A stretch of 64,000 bases of DNA from Deinococcus radiophilus (GTDB lineage Bacteria > Deinococcota > Deinococci > Deinococcales > Deinococcaceae). Location of the stretch: contig NZ_CP086380.1 in the NCBI RefSeq assembly GCF_020889625.1, positions 639,001-703,000 of the forward strand, written 5' to 3'. Below are positions 46,422 to 56,559 of the stretch, piece after piece (within the stretch, counting starts at the first letter, position 1; every line of letters starts with the position of its first letter). Below the pieces are notes generated by a model. It ran no database searches. It had not been told where the DNA came from and saw nothing but the letters and a program-made list of their open reading frames with translations. A program made the translations under genes and the position numbers.

Positions 46422-47045
46422 TCAAAATTCAGCGTCAATGGCCAGCGCGGTAGGCATCAGTGCCGAGAATTCCTCCGCGCGGATCTCATATACGCCCAGC
46501 CGGGCGATATGGTCGTTCTGAATCTGAGCGTCCAGCACGGTGAAGCCCTGAGCGTGCAGGTGTTCTGCCAGCCGGACAAGCGCCACCTTGGAGGCGTCGG
46601 TGACACGGTGAAACTTGCTTTCGGCAAAAAAGACTCCGCCCAGCGCAATGCCCATTACGCCTCCGGCCAGCTGCCCATTCTGCCACACCTCGAAAGAATG
46701 ACTCAGGCCCGCCAGGTGTAGCTGCTCATACACTTCCACCATCGCGTCGCTGATCCACTCGCCGTCCTCACGTTGGGGACTCCCTGGCAAGCGGCCCCGG
46801 CAGCCGTCCAGCACGTCCAAGTAAGCCGAATTGCGCCTGACCTCAAAGCGCCCCAGCTGGCGGCGCAGCCGCCGGGGCACGTGCAGGCCCTCAGCCTCGG
46901 TCAGTGGAACCAGCGCACGAGTATCCACCGTGTACCACTGCGGCCCAGCATCCATATCCATCAGAAAGCCGCCCTGGGCGTAGCCTGCCGCCACCGCCGA
47001 GACGACGGCGTCGGGGTGATTTAAGAACGTCAGCGCGGTAGGCAT
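46422..47045 (-). CDS. aat: Leucyl/phenylalanyl-tRNA-protein transferase
   Basis: This 207-residue enzyme adds Leu or Phe from charged tRNA to proteins with N-terminal Arg or Lys, marking them for ClpS/ClpAP degradation (N-end rule). Family motifs are YAQGGFLM, NSAYLDVLDGCRG, EWISDAMVEVYEQLHLAGLS, SFEVWQNGQLAGGVMGIALG and ESKFHRVTDASKVAL. It lies 9 bases after the topoisomerase IB stop and is probably co-transcribed. The N-terminal part is shorter and diverges from proteobacterial Aat. Confidence 0.92.
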   Translation of the reverse strand: MPTALTFLNHPDAVVSAVAAGYAQGGFLMDMDAGPQWYTVDTRALVPLTEAEGLHVPRRLRRQLGRFEVRRNSAYLDVLDGCRGRLPGSPQREDGEWISDAMVEVYEQLHLAGLSHSFEVWQNGQLAGGVMGIALGGVFFAESKFHRVTDASKVALVRLAEHLHAQGFTVLDAQIQNDHIARLGVYEIRAEEFSALMPTALAIDAEF

Positions 47046-47054
47046 TTCAGCAGC

Positions 47055-48086
47055 CTACGCCCTGCGGCGACGGGCGCGGACGCTCTGCTCGGAATCCAGC
47101 ATCCGCCCCAGGGCCTGCTCGGAGCGGGTCAGGCCCTCAAGGGCGGCGGGCACGCGCCCGGCACGCGGCTCATAATCGTCCAGCACCTTGCCTTCCAGGT
47201 AACGGTCAAAAATCACCGGGCAGATGTAATGCTCGCGGGTCACGGCGGGCGTGTTGCCCAGGTCGTCGGCCACTGTCCGGACACATTCCAGCAGCACTTT
47301 TTTGGTGGCCTTGTCGCCCTCCACCGCCCCGTATTCCGCCAGGAATTCGGCGGCCAGCAGGGTGCCGCCCCAGGTCCGGAAGTCCTTGGCGGTAAAGGGT
47401 CCGATCTGCTCGCGCAGGTAGGCGTTCAGCTCGGCCGCCTTGATGCGGCGCTTGGTGCCCTCATCCACCGTCTGGAACAGGTGCTGGCCCGGCAACTCCA
47501 GCAGCTTTTCGATGTTGCCCGCAATGGTCCGGTCCACCACCGCCTTGCTCTGCTGAATGCCGTGTTTGCCCTTGAAATTGAAAGTCACGGTGCTGCCTTC
47601 TACGCTCACGTGGCGCTTGCGCAGAGTGCTGAGGCCATAGGTCTTGTTGGCGCGCGCGTAGGTGTCGCTGCCCACCCGGAAGTGGGCGATGTGCAGCAGG
47701 CGGGTCATCAGGGCCAGCACTTTACGCGGCGGCAGCTCGGCGCGGCGCAGGTCTGCCGTGGTCAGGGAGCGCAGATCGGCCAGCGTGCCTGCGAAACGCG
47801 AGAGCCGCTGCCACTTTTTCAGCGCCCGCCCCTGCACGAAATCGGCGTGGTAACGGTACTGTAGCCGCCCCGCCGCATCACGCCCAAACGCCTGCAACTC
47901 GGCGTCGGCATCGGGGGAGACGTAGACGTCCTGATAGCCCGGCGGCACCGCCAGCGCGGCGATGCGGGCGATGCCTGCTTTGTCGGTATAACGTTTTCCG
48001 TCAGGCCAGAAATAACGGAACTTGCCCGGTTCATTGCCGGTGCGGCGCAGGTATTCGTCTTGCAGGGCTTCGGTGCGGCTGGGCAT
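47055..48086 (-). CDS. DNA topoisomerase IB
   Basis: This 343-residue poxvirus-type topoisomerase relaxes supercoils through a 3'-phosphotyrosine bond. Features are the N-terminal [20 protein letters not shown] and [19 protein letters not shown], the catalytic-domain [20 protein letters not shown] (active Arg), [11 protein letters not shown] (Lys), [12 protein letters not shown], and the active Tyr in [16 protein letters not shown] (about 285). The closing sequence is strongly basic (VRARRRRA). TAGACT lies 7 bases before the ATG. Topoisomerase IB is found in Deinococcus but is uncommon in bacteria. Confidence 0.95.
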   Translation of the reverse strand: MPSRTEALQDEYLRRTGNEPGKFRYFWPDGKRYTDKAGIARIAALAVPPGYQDVYVSPDADAELQAFGRDAAGRLQYRYHADFVQGRALKKWQRLSRFAGTLADLRSLTTADLRRAELPPRKVLALMTRLLHIAHFRVGSDTYARANKTYGLSTLRKRHVSVEGSTVTFNFKGKHGIQQSKAVVDRTIAGNIEKLLELPGQHLFQTVDEGTKRRIKAAELNAYLREQIGPFTAKDFRTWGGTLLAAEFLAEYGAVEGDKATKKVLLECVRTVADDLGNTPAVTREHYICPVIFDRYLEGKVLDDYEPRAGRVPAALEGLTRSEQALGRMLDSEQSVRARRRRA

Positions 48087-48178
48087 GCGTCAAAGTCTAC
48101 GGGGCGCAGGGGCGCAGGATGGACAAGGGGGGCGCGGAAAACGTTTATCCTTCGCCTCTCCCCGCCGCGCTGCTCCGA

Positions 48179-49222
48179 TTACTGCGGCAGCCGCTGATCC
48201 ACCCAGCGGGCCGGGTCCACCGCCTCGCCGCGCAGCCGCATTTCGAGGTGCAGGTGCGGCCCCGTCGAGTAGCCGGTGGACCCGACTTCACCGACCTTCT
48301 GGCCCCGGCTCACGCTTTGGCCCACCGAGACGTCAATTTTGGAGAGGTGAAAGTACAGGCTGAGCAGCCCGGCCCCGTGGTCAATCACGACCAGGCCGCC
48401 ACGCACCGGATAGGTGGCGGCCAGCACGACCCGGCCCAGGTTCACGGCCTGTACGCGGGTGCCCTTGGGGGCCGAGTAGTCCATGCCGTAGTGGTAATTG
48501 ATCTTGGCGCCTGCCGTCTCGCGCCGGGGCTGCCCGAAGCCCGACGAGCGCCGCCCGCCCGCGATGGCCTGGGCGAACGGCTCGGTCCAGGCGGGTGGGG
48601 TGCGCAGTTCGTAAGCTTTTTCCACGGCGGCGGTTTCGGCGGCGCGGCCTGGGTCTTGCAGCACGGCGGCAATAGAAGCTGGCATGTTGAGGTTCTGCAC
48701 CGGCTGGCCGAGTGGCCCCACCGGGAACTGCCCACCTGCGCTCACGCCGTCCAACTCCAGCTCGTAGCGCACCGGCGCCGTTTGCCCCAGCACCACCCGG
48801 CCCAGCACCACCCAGGCCCCACCGATTTGCACGGGGCTCAGCCATTCATTGGGGCGGCGCACGTCTTCATTCAGCTCGGATGGGAAACGGACCCGCACCC
48901 GACTGGCATTGTCCCCGCTCAGGCGCAGCACGAAGGGGTCACCCTCCTTGACCCGCGCCGGGGTCTGCACCTGCACGCCGCTTAAGCTGGCGACGGTCGG
49001 GGCGCTCGTTGCTGCTGGAGTTGCTGCCGCGCCCGGCAGTTGCAGCACCTGACCCACTTCCAGTGCATCTGTATTTAGGCCATTGGCGGCGCGCAGGTCG
49101 GCCACGGTGGTTCCGCTTCGCTGGGCGATGCCCCACAGCGTATCCCCGCGGACCACGGTATAGGTGGCCGCCAGCGACGACGGAAACAGCATGAGGGCCA
49201 GCAGGGGGGCAAGCTTGTTCAT
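48179..49222 (-). CDS. LysM-M23 peptidase
   Basis: This 347-residue secreted cell-wall hydrolase has a signal peptide MNKLAPLLALMLFPSSLAAT and one LysM domain (YTVVRGDTLWGIAQRSGTTV, about 22-66). A middle beta domain of about 130 residues precedes a C-terminal M23 (LytM) peptidase with zinc ligands in HYGMDYSAPKG and HLHLEMRLRG and the segment YSTGP. It cuts peptide cross-links in peptidoglycan. The start at 49222 is supported by TACACT 7 bases upstream. Confidence 0.92.
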   Translation of the reverse strand: MNKLAPLLALMLFPSSLAATYTVVRGDTLWGIAQRSGTTVADLRAANGLNTDALEVGQVLQLPGAAATPAATSAPTVASLSGVQVQTPARVKEGDPFVLRLSGDNASRVRVRFPSELNEDVRRPNEWLSPVQIGGAWVVLGRVVLGQTAPVRYELELDGVSAGGQFPVGPLGQPVQNLNMPASIAAVLQDPGRAAETAAVEKAYELRTPPAWTEPFAQAIAGGRRSSGFGQPRRETAGAKINYHYGMDYSAPKGTRVQAVNLGRVVLAATYPVRGGLVVIDHGAGLLSLYFHLSKIDVSVGQSVSRGQKVGEVGSTGYSTGPHLHLEMRLRGEAVDPARWVDQRLPQ

Positions 49223-49331
49223 GCGGGCCAGTGTACCGGGCGTGCATGAAGGCGGGCTGACCGCTCTGGTCGGGATGTAAAGGCACGTTCTGCCAGGGTC
49301 CTGAGCTTTACAGTTGTCAGGGAGTGAAGAC

Positions 49332-50791
49332 ATGACCACAAATGAGACGCAGGGCTTGGGGAGCGCAGGGTGCCCTATCGGATTCGGGTGGGCGCTGCTG
49401 CCACTGCTTCTGATGATGCTGGCAATGGGCGTGGGCGTGATCGTGCTGGGGGTAGATGCCCACCTGCTGCTGGTGCTGGGCACGGTGGCCGCCGCGCTGG
49501 TGGCCTGGCGGCACGGCTACCGCTGGGGTGACATCGAAGAAATGATGTACCGGGGCATTCGCCTCGCGCTGCCCGCTGTCATCATCATCATGCTGATCGG
49601 GATGCTGATCGGGTCATGGATCGGGGGCGGCGTGGTCGCCACCATGATTTCGGCCTGAATATCGTCAGTCCCAGTTTTTTTCTGGTGGCCTGCTGCCTGC
49701 TGTGCGCGGTGGTGTCGCTGGCCATCGGCAGTTCGTGGTCCACGATGGGCACGGTGGGCGTGGCCTGCATGGGTATCGGCGCGGCGCTGAATATGCCGCT
49801 GCCGATGGTTGCGGGCGCAGTGATTTCCGGCGCGTATTTCGGAGACAAGATGTCGCCGCTGAGCGACACCACCATTCTTGCGTCGGGCCTGACGCACACC
49901 AACCTGTTTGAACACATCCGCCACATGGTCTACACCATCCTGCCGGGCCTGCTGATCGCACTGGGCGTGTACCTGTACCTGGGGCGCACGGCCAGTGGAA
50001 CTGCTGACCTGGCCGACATCGCCGCGACCCAGGCTGGGGTGGCGCAGGCCTTTACGGTGTCGCCCTGGCTGCTGCTGGTCCCGCTGCTGCTGATTGCCCT
50101 GGTGCTGCGCCGCGTGCCTGCCGTTCCGTCGCTGGTGCTGGCGACCCTGGCGGGGCTGGCCTGTCAGGTGTTCGTGCAGGGCGTCAGCCTGAGCGACGCG
50201 CTGGGCACACTGCAAAACGGCTACGTCCTTGAAAGCGGCAATGAGGCGCTGGACAGCCTGTTCACACGCGGCGGCCTGCAGGGCATGATGTACACCGTTT
50301 CACTGGTCCTGATCGCGATGACGTTTGGGGGCATCCTGGAGTATTCGGGCATGTTGCGGGCCATCGTGGAGCGCATCCTGGCGGCGGCCCGCACCACGGG
50401 CAGCCTGATCGCCGCTGCGGTCTCGTCGGCCCTTTTGATCAACGTGGCCTGCGCCGAGCAGTATGTGGCGCTGGTGGTCCCCGCCCGCATGTACGTGCGC
50501 GGCTTTGTGGAACGGGGGCTGGCCACCAAGAACCTGTCACGCTCGCTGGAAGACGGCGGCACGCTGACCAGCGTGCTGGTTCCCTGGAATACCTGCGCGG
50601 TCTTTGCGCTGGGTGCGCTGGGCGTGTCGGCCTGGGAATATGCCCCCTACGCCGTGCTGAACTACACCGTGCCGCTGATCGGCATCCTGTACGGCATGAC
50701 CGGTACCTTCATCACCCGCCTGACCGCCGCGGAGGCGCAGGCCTACCGGCGCACGTATCTGGATGAAGGGCAGGGGGCAGGCGCAACGTAA
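49332..50791 (+). pseudogene. nhaC: NhaC-type Na+/H+ antiporter, frameshifted
   Basis: About 490 codons of an NhaC antiporter are split by one frameshift. The first part (to 49658) ends SWIGGGVVATMI-SA; the second resumes as FGLNIVSPSFFLVACCLL in the -1 phase. Families members read TMIYYGL here, so a 4-base deletion at about 49649-49651 (ATGATT then CGGCCTG) explains it. The remainder is whole, including SSWSTMGTVGVA, GDKMSPLSDTTILAS and VACAEQYVALV. Either the gene is recently dead or the frameshift is a sequencing error. AGGGAG lies ahead of the ATG at 49332. Confidence 0.8.
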
Positions 50792-50961
50792 AGGAAGGTC
50801 GCGCCGAGCTGCTGGACCTGTATGGGCAACTGACTGACAAGGTGCTGGCCCTAGAAGGCGAACGGCGGCCCGGCGCGTCCCGCTACCTGCTGAGCTTGAC
50901 GATGGTTTCGCTGGAGGGCATGGAGCCTGACTGTGTCCTGGCCGCTATCTTGGAGCCATGA
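50767..50961 (+). pseudogene. Start-less gene remnant before PP2C
   Basis: An open frame without ATG, GTG or TTG reads EGRAELLDLYGQLTDKVLAL and LLSLTMVSLEGMEPDCVLAA, ending in TGA that overlaps the ATG of the PP2C gene (ATGA). The coding quality and the overlap indicate a real gene end, but the 5' part is absent and the frame is entered inside the tail of nhaC. A deletion probably joined the nhaC end to this gene. The family is not recognised. Confidence 0.45.
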
Positions 50962-51758
50962 CCGAACGCTGCGAGTGGCTGGGAGCAGTCCAGCCGAGTC
51001 TGGATAGGGTGACTGTGCAGCGGGTGGACCGCGCCGCCTTGGGCGTGTATGGCGGCTGCACCGAGGCGGGTGCCCATAAGAATGAAGACGCGGCCCTGCT
51101 CTGGGAGAATGCCGAGGAGGGCTGGACCTTCGCCGCCGTGCTGGACGCCCACGGCTCAGCCCAGAGTGCGCGGGCAGTGCTGGACCTGCTGGCAGGCGAA
51201 TTTGACGCCATCTCTGCGCTGCTGAAACAGGCGGCTGCCCCAGCTTTCGCAGCCCTGGAAGCCCATCTGCTGAAGATGTTGGGTGGTTCCAGTTTTCAGC
51301 AGGTCTGCGCGGACTTGAGTGGGGAAACCGCGCTGTTGTGCGTGGCGCAGCGTGACAACTTCCTGTGGTGGTTCTCAGTAGGAGACTGTGCCCTCTACCT
51401 GCTGCACCCGGACCTGATGGGCTTGGGCCAGTATGCGCTGACCCAGCGGCACTTCTTTCAGTGGATCGGCGAGGTCAATACCTTTGCTCAGGCCTGTGCT
51501 GCCTACTCCAGCGGACGCTTTATGTTGCGGCCCGGCCAAAACGATATTGTGCTGCTGACCGATGGGGTGCTGGAATTCGGTACACGTCCTTTTGAGGACC
51601 CGGCGCAGTTGGCGGCGACAGTCTATGAGGCCGAGTCGGCGGAGGGAGGGGTTCGCCACTTGCTGGCGGCTGTTCAGCAGGGCCAGGGCCGGGACAGCTT
51701 CACGGTTGTTGGCTGGCGGGTGGAGAACTCGCACGCAGCCATGCAGCCCTCAGCCTGA
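50958..51758 (+). CDS. PP2C-family protein phosphatase
   Basis: This 266-residue metal-dependent Ser/Thr phosphatase has metal-binding Asp in AGAHKNEDAALL, AAVLDAHGSA (the usual DGHG is DAHG), WWFSVGDCALYL, DIVLLTDGVLEF and GRDSFTVVGW. All metal ligands look present despite the Gly to Ala change. It could oppose a Ser/Thr kinase such as that at 21289, which is inference. It starts at ATG overlapping the remnant gene upstream. Confidence 0.8.
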   Translation: MTERCEWLGAVQPSLDRVTVQRVDRAALGVYGGCTEAGAHKNEDAALLWENAEEGWTFAAVLDAHGSAQSARAVLDLLAGEFDAISALLKQAAAPAFAALEAHLLKMLGGSSFQQVCADLSGETALLCVAQRDNFLWWFSVGDCALYLLHPDLMGLGQYALTQRHFFQWIGEVNTFAQACAAYSSGRFMLRPGQNDIVLLTDGVLEFGTRPFEDPAQLAATVYEAESAEGGVRHLLAAVQQGQGRDSFTVVGWRVENSHAAMQPSA

Positions 51759-51841
51759 GGTGGATTTACCTGGGCCAAAGGCCGTGAGCCATGCAGCGGC
51801 AGACATTCCCGTAAGGCACGCCCCATGCCCCTCACTCCAGC

Positions 51842-52375
51842 GTGTCAGACTGGGGCGTGCCAGGAAAAATACTAGGCGCCCTGGTGGCGGCCATCGGTGG
51901 CTTGACTTTCGTGTTGGTAAATGCAGGCGGCCTCCCGGACCCCTGGCCCTGGCTGCTGCAGGGGCTGAGCGTGCTGGTGTTCATCTGGACCCTGCTGCGG
52001 CTGCGGCAGCCTGGGGCGCTGCCCTCAGGCCAGCGCCCGGATGCCCGCAGTTGGCGCACCTATATGGTTAGCGTGGGCCTGATGCTGCTGGCGTTTCCGC
52101 TGGGGGCCAGGCTACTGAACATGTATGACTTCGCTGAACTGGTTGTGCTGTGGATCGTTCTGGTGGTGGGCCTGCACTTTTTCCCGTTTGCCCAGGCGTT
52201 CGGGACGCCGGTGTTCCGGAACGTGGCCGCCAGTCTGGTGGCCGCTGCACTGGTAGGGATGGGCCTGGCCCTGCTGGGCGTAGCGTGGGGGCCAGCAGCG
52301 GGAGCGGTGGCCGCCGGGTTCGCCCTCCTGGGGTACAGTGGCGGGCTGGGTCAGCGGGCGGCGCAGCCCGCCTAA
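51842..52375 (+). CDS. Hypothetical membrane protein, 177 residues
   Basis: Five hydrophobic helices are seen ([88 protein letters not shown]) with short loops. The start is GTG at 51842, or GTG at 51857. I do not recognise a named family. It converges on recG with a 4-base overlap of the two ends. Confidence 0.65.
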   Translation: MSDWGVPGKILGALVAAIGGLTFVLVNAGGLPDPWPWLLQGLSVLVFIWTLLRLRQPGALPSGQRPDARSWRTYMVSVGLMLLAFPLGARLLNMYDFAELVVLWIVLVVGLHFFPFAQAFGTPVFRNVAASLVAAALVGMGLALLGVAWGPAAGAVAAGFALLGYSGGLGQRAAQPA

Positions 52376-54750
52376 ATCACCTCCCGGAACGCCACGCTCT
52401 GGCTGCGGTTTTGCAGCTCGCTTCTCAGGTATTGCAGCCGGGGATGTTCCAGCCGGGGATCGTGGCTGAGGATGTGCTTGGCCAGGGCGCGGGCCTGCTC
52501 GATCACCTCGGCGTCGCCCGCGAGGTCACCCAGGCGCAGATCCGGGATGCCGCTTTGCCGGGTGCCGCGAATCTCGCCGGGGCCGCGCAGCTTGAGGTCG
52601 GCCTCCGCGATCACAAAGCCGTCGGTGCTGCCCTCGATGATTCGCAGGCGCTGCTCCGTTTTCTTGCTCATTTCACCGGAGATCAGCACGCAGTAGCTTT
52701 TGGCGCTGCCGCGTCCCACCCGCCCGCGCAGCTGGTGCAGCTGACTGAGGCCGAAGCGCTCGGCGTTCTCGATCACCATCACGCTGGCGTTGGGCACGTC
52801 CACACCCACCTCGATCACGGTGGTGCTGACCAGCAAGTCAAATTCGTGGGCGCGGAACGATCCCATGATCTCGTCCTTTTCAGCGGCGCTCATCTTGCCG
52901 TGCAGGATGCCGATCCGGGCTTCAGGCAGCATTTCGGTCAGATTCTCGGCCAGGTCGGTGGCGGCCAGCAGCTCCAGGTTCTCGTTTTCTTCGATGAGGG
53001 CCGTGACCACATAGGCCTGCCGCCCCTCGCGGATTTGCCCCATCACAAAGCCGTAGGCCTGGGCGCGGTAACCGTCCTGAATCAGTTTGGTTTCTACCGG
53101 CGTGCGGCCCGGTGGCAGCTCGTCAATCACGCTCAGTTCCAGATCACCGTAGGCCGTCAGTGCCAGGCTGCGCGGAATAGGCGTGGCCGACATGACCAGC
53201 ACGTCGGGTCGGCTGGCAAGAAGTTTTCGCCGCTGCATCACCCCGAAGCGGTGTTCCTCGTCAATGACGGCCAGGCCCAGGTGGTCGAACTGCACGTTTT
53301 CCTGAATCAGGGCCTGGGTGCCCACCACGATATCCACCTCGCCCAGGGCAATCCGCTCCTGCATCGCCAGCTTGGTCTTGGGCGTCATCGCGCCGATCAA
53401 GAGGCCCACCCGCACGTCCAACGGCCCTAAATAACTGACCAGATTGGTGTAGTGCTGCCGCGCCAGGATTTCGGTGGGGGCCATCAGCGCCCCCTGGTAG
53501 CCGTCGCGCACCGCCAGGTAGAGGGCGCAGGCCGCCACCGCCGTCTTGCCGGAGCCCACGTCACCCTGCACCAGCCGCGCCATCTGACGGTCAGAGCGCA
53601 TTTCCTCCACAATCTCGCCCAGCACCCGCCGCTGCGCCCCGGTAAAGCGGAACGGCAGCGCCGCCTCAAAACGGTCAATGTCCTCCGGGTGGGCCTCGAA
53701 GCGCTTGCCCTGCAACACGGCGTCCTCGCCCTGGAGCAACATTCGCAGTTCCAGAAACAGGTACTCGTCAAAGCGCAGCCGGCCCATCGCCCGCGAGAGG
53801 TGCGCCTCGTCCACTGGGAAATGGATGCCCTGGAGCGCATCGGCCAGCGTGGTCAGGCCATACTCGCGCCGCCAGTGAGCGGGCAGATAGTCGTCCAGCG
53901 GAGCCGCGGCCAGTGCCCGGTGCGCCGCCCGGCGCAAGAAGTCCTGGCTGATGCCTTCTTTGGCGTCGTATACGCCCACGATGCGCCCGGTGCTGAGGCT
54001 ATCTGCGGCACTGTCTACCGTTTCCAGATGCTCGGCGGCAATCTGGGCGGTGCGCCCGAATTTTTTCACCCGCCCGGTCACGATCACCTTGAGGCCTTCG
54101 CGCAGCTGCCGCTCCAGCCAGGGCTGATTGAACCAGCTGGCCCTCACCCGGTTGCCGCCCTCGGTTTCCAGGGTGGCTTCCAAAATGGTCATGCGCGGTT
54201 TGGGGGTGCGCTTGAAGCGGCTGACCACCACGCCCTGCACCGTCACTTTCTGGCCCTCGTCCACGTTCATCAGCGAGGGCAGCGCCCGGCGGTCCTCGTG
54301 GCGGTGTGGATAGTAGTGCAACAGGTCGCGCAGCTGCATCAGCCCCAGCTGCCGCAGCTTGCGCTCGCCGCCGCGCCCGGTGTCTAGCTCGGCCAGCGGG
54401 GTGTCAATGGGCAGAGAAGGGGCCAGGCTCTGGCTTTCGGTTTTGACGGCCGGGGGCTGAGCTTGCTGCAGGCCCTCGGCGCTTCGCTTCTTGCTTTCCA
54501 CCTTCCGCTTTTTGCCCGCAGCCTTTTCTCCCAGCATTCCCAGTGCTTCGTTCAGTGCCCGCTCGCGCTCAGGCTCGCTCCAGCCCGCGTAGCCGTCCAG
54601 CCGTTCGCGGATCTGCGGAAAGGGGTTCGCCAGTGGCCCCGCCAGCAGCCCTTCCAGCCCACCGGCCACCACCCGGTTGCGACACCCGGAGCGCAGTTCC
54701 AGGGTCAGGGGTTTACTGAGGCGTTCGGCGAGTTCAGCGACGGTGGGCAC
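52372..54750 (-). CDS. recG: ATP-dependent DNA helicase RecG
   Basis: This 792-residue helicase reverses stalled replication forks and moves Holliday junctions. The wedge/OB domain ([20 protein letters not shown]) is followed by helicase motifs: Walker [51 protein letters not shown] and QLRGRVGRG. The N-terminal 120 residues are a Deinococcus-type extension. I start at GTG 54750 because TAGCCT lies exactly 7 bases upstream (54758-54763); an earlier ATG lies 30 bases further and would start inside the promoter. Confidence 0.95.
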   Translation of the reverse strand: MPTVAELAERLSKPLTLELRSGCRNRVVAGGLEGLLAGPLANPFPQIRERLDGYAGWSEPERERALNEALGMLGEKAAGKKRKVESKKRSAEGLQQAQPPAVKTESQSLAPSLPIDTPLAELDTGRGGERKLRQLGLMQLRDLLHYYPHRHEDRRALPSLMNVDEGQKVTVQGVVVSRFKRTPKPRMTILEATLETEGGNRVRASWFNQPWLERQLREGLKVIVTGRVKKFGRTAQIAAEHLETVDSAADSLSTGRIVGVYDAKEGISQDFLRRAAHRALAAAPLDDYLPAHWRREYGLTTLADALQGIHFPVDEAHLSRAMGRLRFDEYLFLELRMLLQGEDAVLQGKRFEAHPEDIDRFEAALPFRFTGAQRRVLGEIVEEMRSDRQMARLVQGDVGSGKTAVAACALYLAVRDGYQGALMAPTEILARQHYTNLVSYLGPLDVRVGLLIGAMTPKTKLAMQERIALGEVDIVVGTQALIQENVQFDHLGLAVIDEEHRFGVMQRRKLLASRPDVLVMSATPIPRSLALTAYGDLELSVIDELPPGRTPVETKLIQDGYRAQAYGFVMGQIREGRQAYVVTALIEENENLELLAATDLAENLTEMLPEARIGILHGKMSAAEKDEIMGSFRAHEFDLLVSTTVIEVGVDVPNASVMVIENAERFGLSQLHQLRGRVGRGSAKSYCVLISGEMSKKTEQRLRIIEGSTDGFVIAEADLKLRGPGEIRGTRQSGIPDLRLGDLAGDAEVIEQARALAKHILSHDPRLEHPRLQYLRSELQNRSQSVAFREVI

Positions 54751-54853
54751 GCAAAAGAGGCTAGCAGAGCAGGCGGCCACGGAAGGTGCTCCGCCACCCG
54801 GCAGGACCGTTAGAATCGGGCCTGGCAGGGCGGGGCCCGCCAGCGTGCTTTTT

Positions 54854-55552
54854 ATGTCTCAGACTTTTCTCCGGTCCATCTGCACCTTTGCGGTCCAGCA
54901 CGGTCATGATCCCAATGACCTGGAGCTGTGGGCCGAGATTTTTTCAGGTTGGTACCTCGAATATCTGCCCGACGATCCGGCCAGCCGCGACGCTGCCGAG
55001 GTCATTGAGCTGGTCCGCCAGGAGGACCGGGAAGAGGTACGCGGCGGAGCGCTGGTCTTCGCCCGCTGGCCGCAAAGTACCCGCGCCGTGCTGGCGCTGG
55101 TGAACCTCTCGTATGACCGGCGGCTGGTCACGGTGCGTATTTTCGGTGAGCAGCTGACCGAGGTGCAGCAGCAGGCCGAAACCATCACCGCCCGGATGCT
55201 GCTGGATCCGGCCCTGACAGTTGGGGCTGGAACCCGCGTCAATATTGCGCTGGACGTGAACGGCAAGCGCATTGAGCTGACCAGTGGGCGCGTGCGTGGT
55301 CGGCGCGGTGGGGCGCTGCGGTCCTTTTACGAAATCAACAAGTACCCGCTGACAGTGACGCTGGTGGTGCTGCTGCTGGCGCTTGGGTACGTGATCGTGA
55401 CAGTGCCGCAGCACCAATACGACACAGTGGGCAAGCTGTACGACCTGTCTGGCCGCTTGCTGTCGGCGGTGATGTTCAACTCGCTGTTGTTGCTGTCGCA
55501 GTTCGTATATTTTGCCCGCCACCGTCAGGTCATTGAGTGGGAGCGGGCGTAA
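54854..55552 (+). CDS. Hypothetical protein with C-terminal membrane helices
   Basis: The protein has 232 residues. The N-terminal soluble domain of about 150 residues ([56 protein letters not shown]) is followed by two hydrophobic segments ([38 protein letters not shown]). I know no family for it. A TAGAAT box near 54812 may be its promoter. The gene is divergent from recG. Confidence 0.65.
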   Translation: MSQTFLRSICTFAVQHGHDPNDLELWAEIFSGWYLEYLPDDPASRDAAEVIELVRQEDREEVRGGALVFARWPQSTRAVLALVNLSYDRRLVTVRIFGEQLTEVQQQAETITARMLLDPALTVGAGTRVNIALDVNGKRIELTSGRVRGRRGGALRSFYEINKYPLTVTLVVLLLALGYVIVTVPQHQYDTVGKLYDLSGRLLSAVMFNSLLLLSQFVYFARHRQVIEWERA

Positions 55553-55612
55553 CAGATAAGAGTCTGAGGATGGCTACGTTACGGGCTGATCAACGGTTGG
55601 GCCACTGGCCCT

Positions 55613-56455
55613 TCACAGTCCCAGCCGCTGCAGATAATCCTCTGCCGTCTCCCAGAGCCTGAGTGCCAGACCGTCGTCCAGGGCAATCGGGGCTGGGTCG
55701 GTCGGTTTGGACTTGGCCCAGTAGGTGCCGCTCACAGGCGTCTGTGGGGTACTGGCCAGATACACGCTGGTCTGAGCGCCTTCCTCCGGTGAAATGGCTC
55801 CCAGGTCCACCAGCGCCCACAGCCGTGCCTGCAAGGTGGCGTTGTTGGCGTTGAATCCAGTGCGGACCACTCCCGGATGCACCGCTGCCGAGCCTAGCCA
55901 ACGCTCACGGCGGGCCAGTTCGCGGGCCAACAGCACGTTCGCCAGTTTGGAGGCGTTGTAGGCGGGCCAGGCGCTGTAACCCCGTTTCATTTCGGGGTCG
56001 CTCAGGTCCAGCCGGGCCATGCGGTGCGCGTCCGAAGCCAGGGTAATGATGCGTGGGTCGTCTGACTGGCGGAGCGCTGGCAGCAGCTCCCGCGTCAGTA
56101 AAAAGGGCGAGAGCACGTTCAGCGCCCAGGTCATCTCAATCCCTTCACGGGTCTCCTGCCGAGGGTCGAAGATACCGCCAGCATTGTTGATCAGTACGTC
56201 AATCCGGCCTTCTTGGTCCCGGATCTCGCTGGCGACCTGGGCCACCTGGTGCAATTCGCTCAGGTCGGCGCGGTAGGTGGCAGCGGCCCCGGTTTCTTGC
56301 TGCGCGGCAGCCAGTTTTTCAGGATTGCGTCCCAGCAACAGGACACGCTGGCCCCGGCGTACCAATTCGGCGGCAGTGGCCAGGCCGATGCCTTCGGTGG
56401 CTCCGGTGATCAGCGTGGTGGGGCCTTCGGACGGGCGGCGGGCCGGTTCGGTCAT
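55613..56455 (-). CDS. SDR oxidoreductase (retinol dehydrogenase-like)
   Basis: This 280-residue short-chain dehydrogenase has nucleotide-binding motif TLITGATEGIGLATA, NNAG in VLINNAGGIF, catalytic Ser in IITLASDAHRM, and YNASKLANVLLA supplying Tyr and Lys. PGVVRTGF lies after the active site. This layout is usual for the WW-oxidoreductase and retinol-dehydrogenase-like group. The start at 56455 is supported by TATCCT 6 bases upstream; an earlier ATG is inside the promoter region. Confidence 0.9.
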   Translation of the reverse strand: MTEPARRPSEGPTTLITGATEGIGLATAAELVRRGQRVLLLGRNPEKLAAAQQETGAAATYRADLSELHQVAQVASEIRDQEGRIDVLINNAGGIFDPRQETREGIEMTWALNVLSPFLLTRELLPALRQSDDPRIITLASDAHRMARLDLSDPEMKRGYSAWPAYNASKLANVLLARELARRERWLGSAAVHPGVVRTGFNANNATLQARLWALVDLGAISPEEGAQTSVYLASTPQTPVSGTYWAKSKPTDPAPIALDDGLALRLWETAEDYLQRLGL

Positions 56456-56559
56456 GGGAACAGGATAAAGCGCCAGTGGCACGTTGATGGTTGACAGAGC
56501 CGCCTTCTATGACAGCAGGGGCCCACTCGATCACGCTCACCGTTATCCTGTGTCTCGCT

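Noticed and set aside
49332..50791. NhaC as two separately encoded subunits
   Set aside because: The junction falls in the middle of a membrane-helix motif conserved in single-chain NhaC proteins, with no start signal for the second part.
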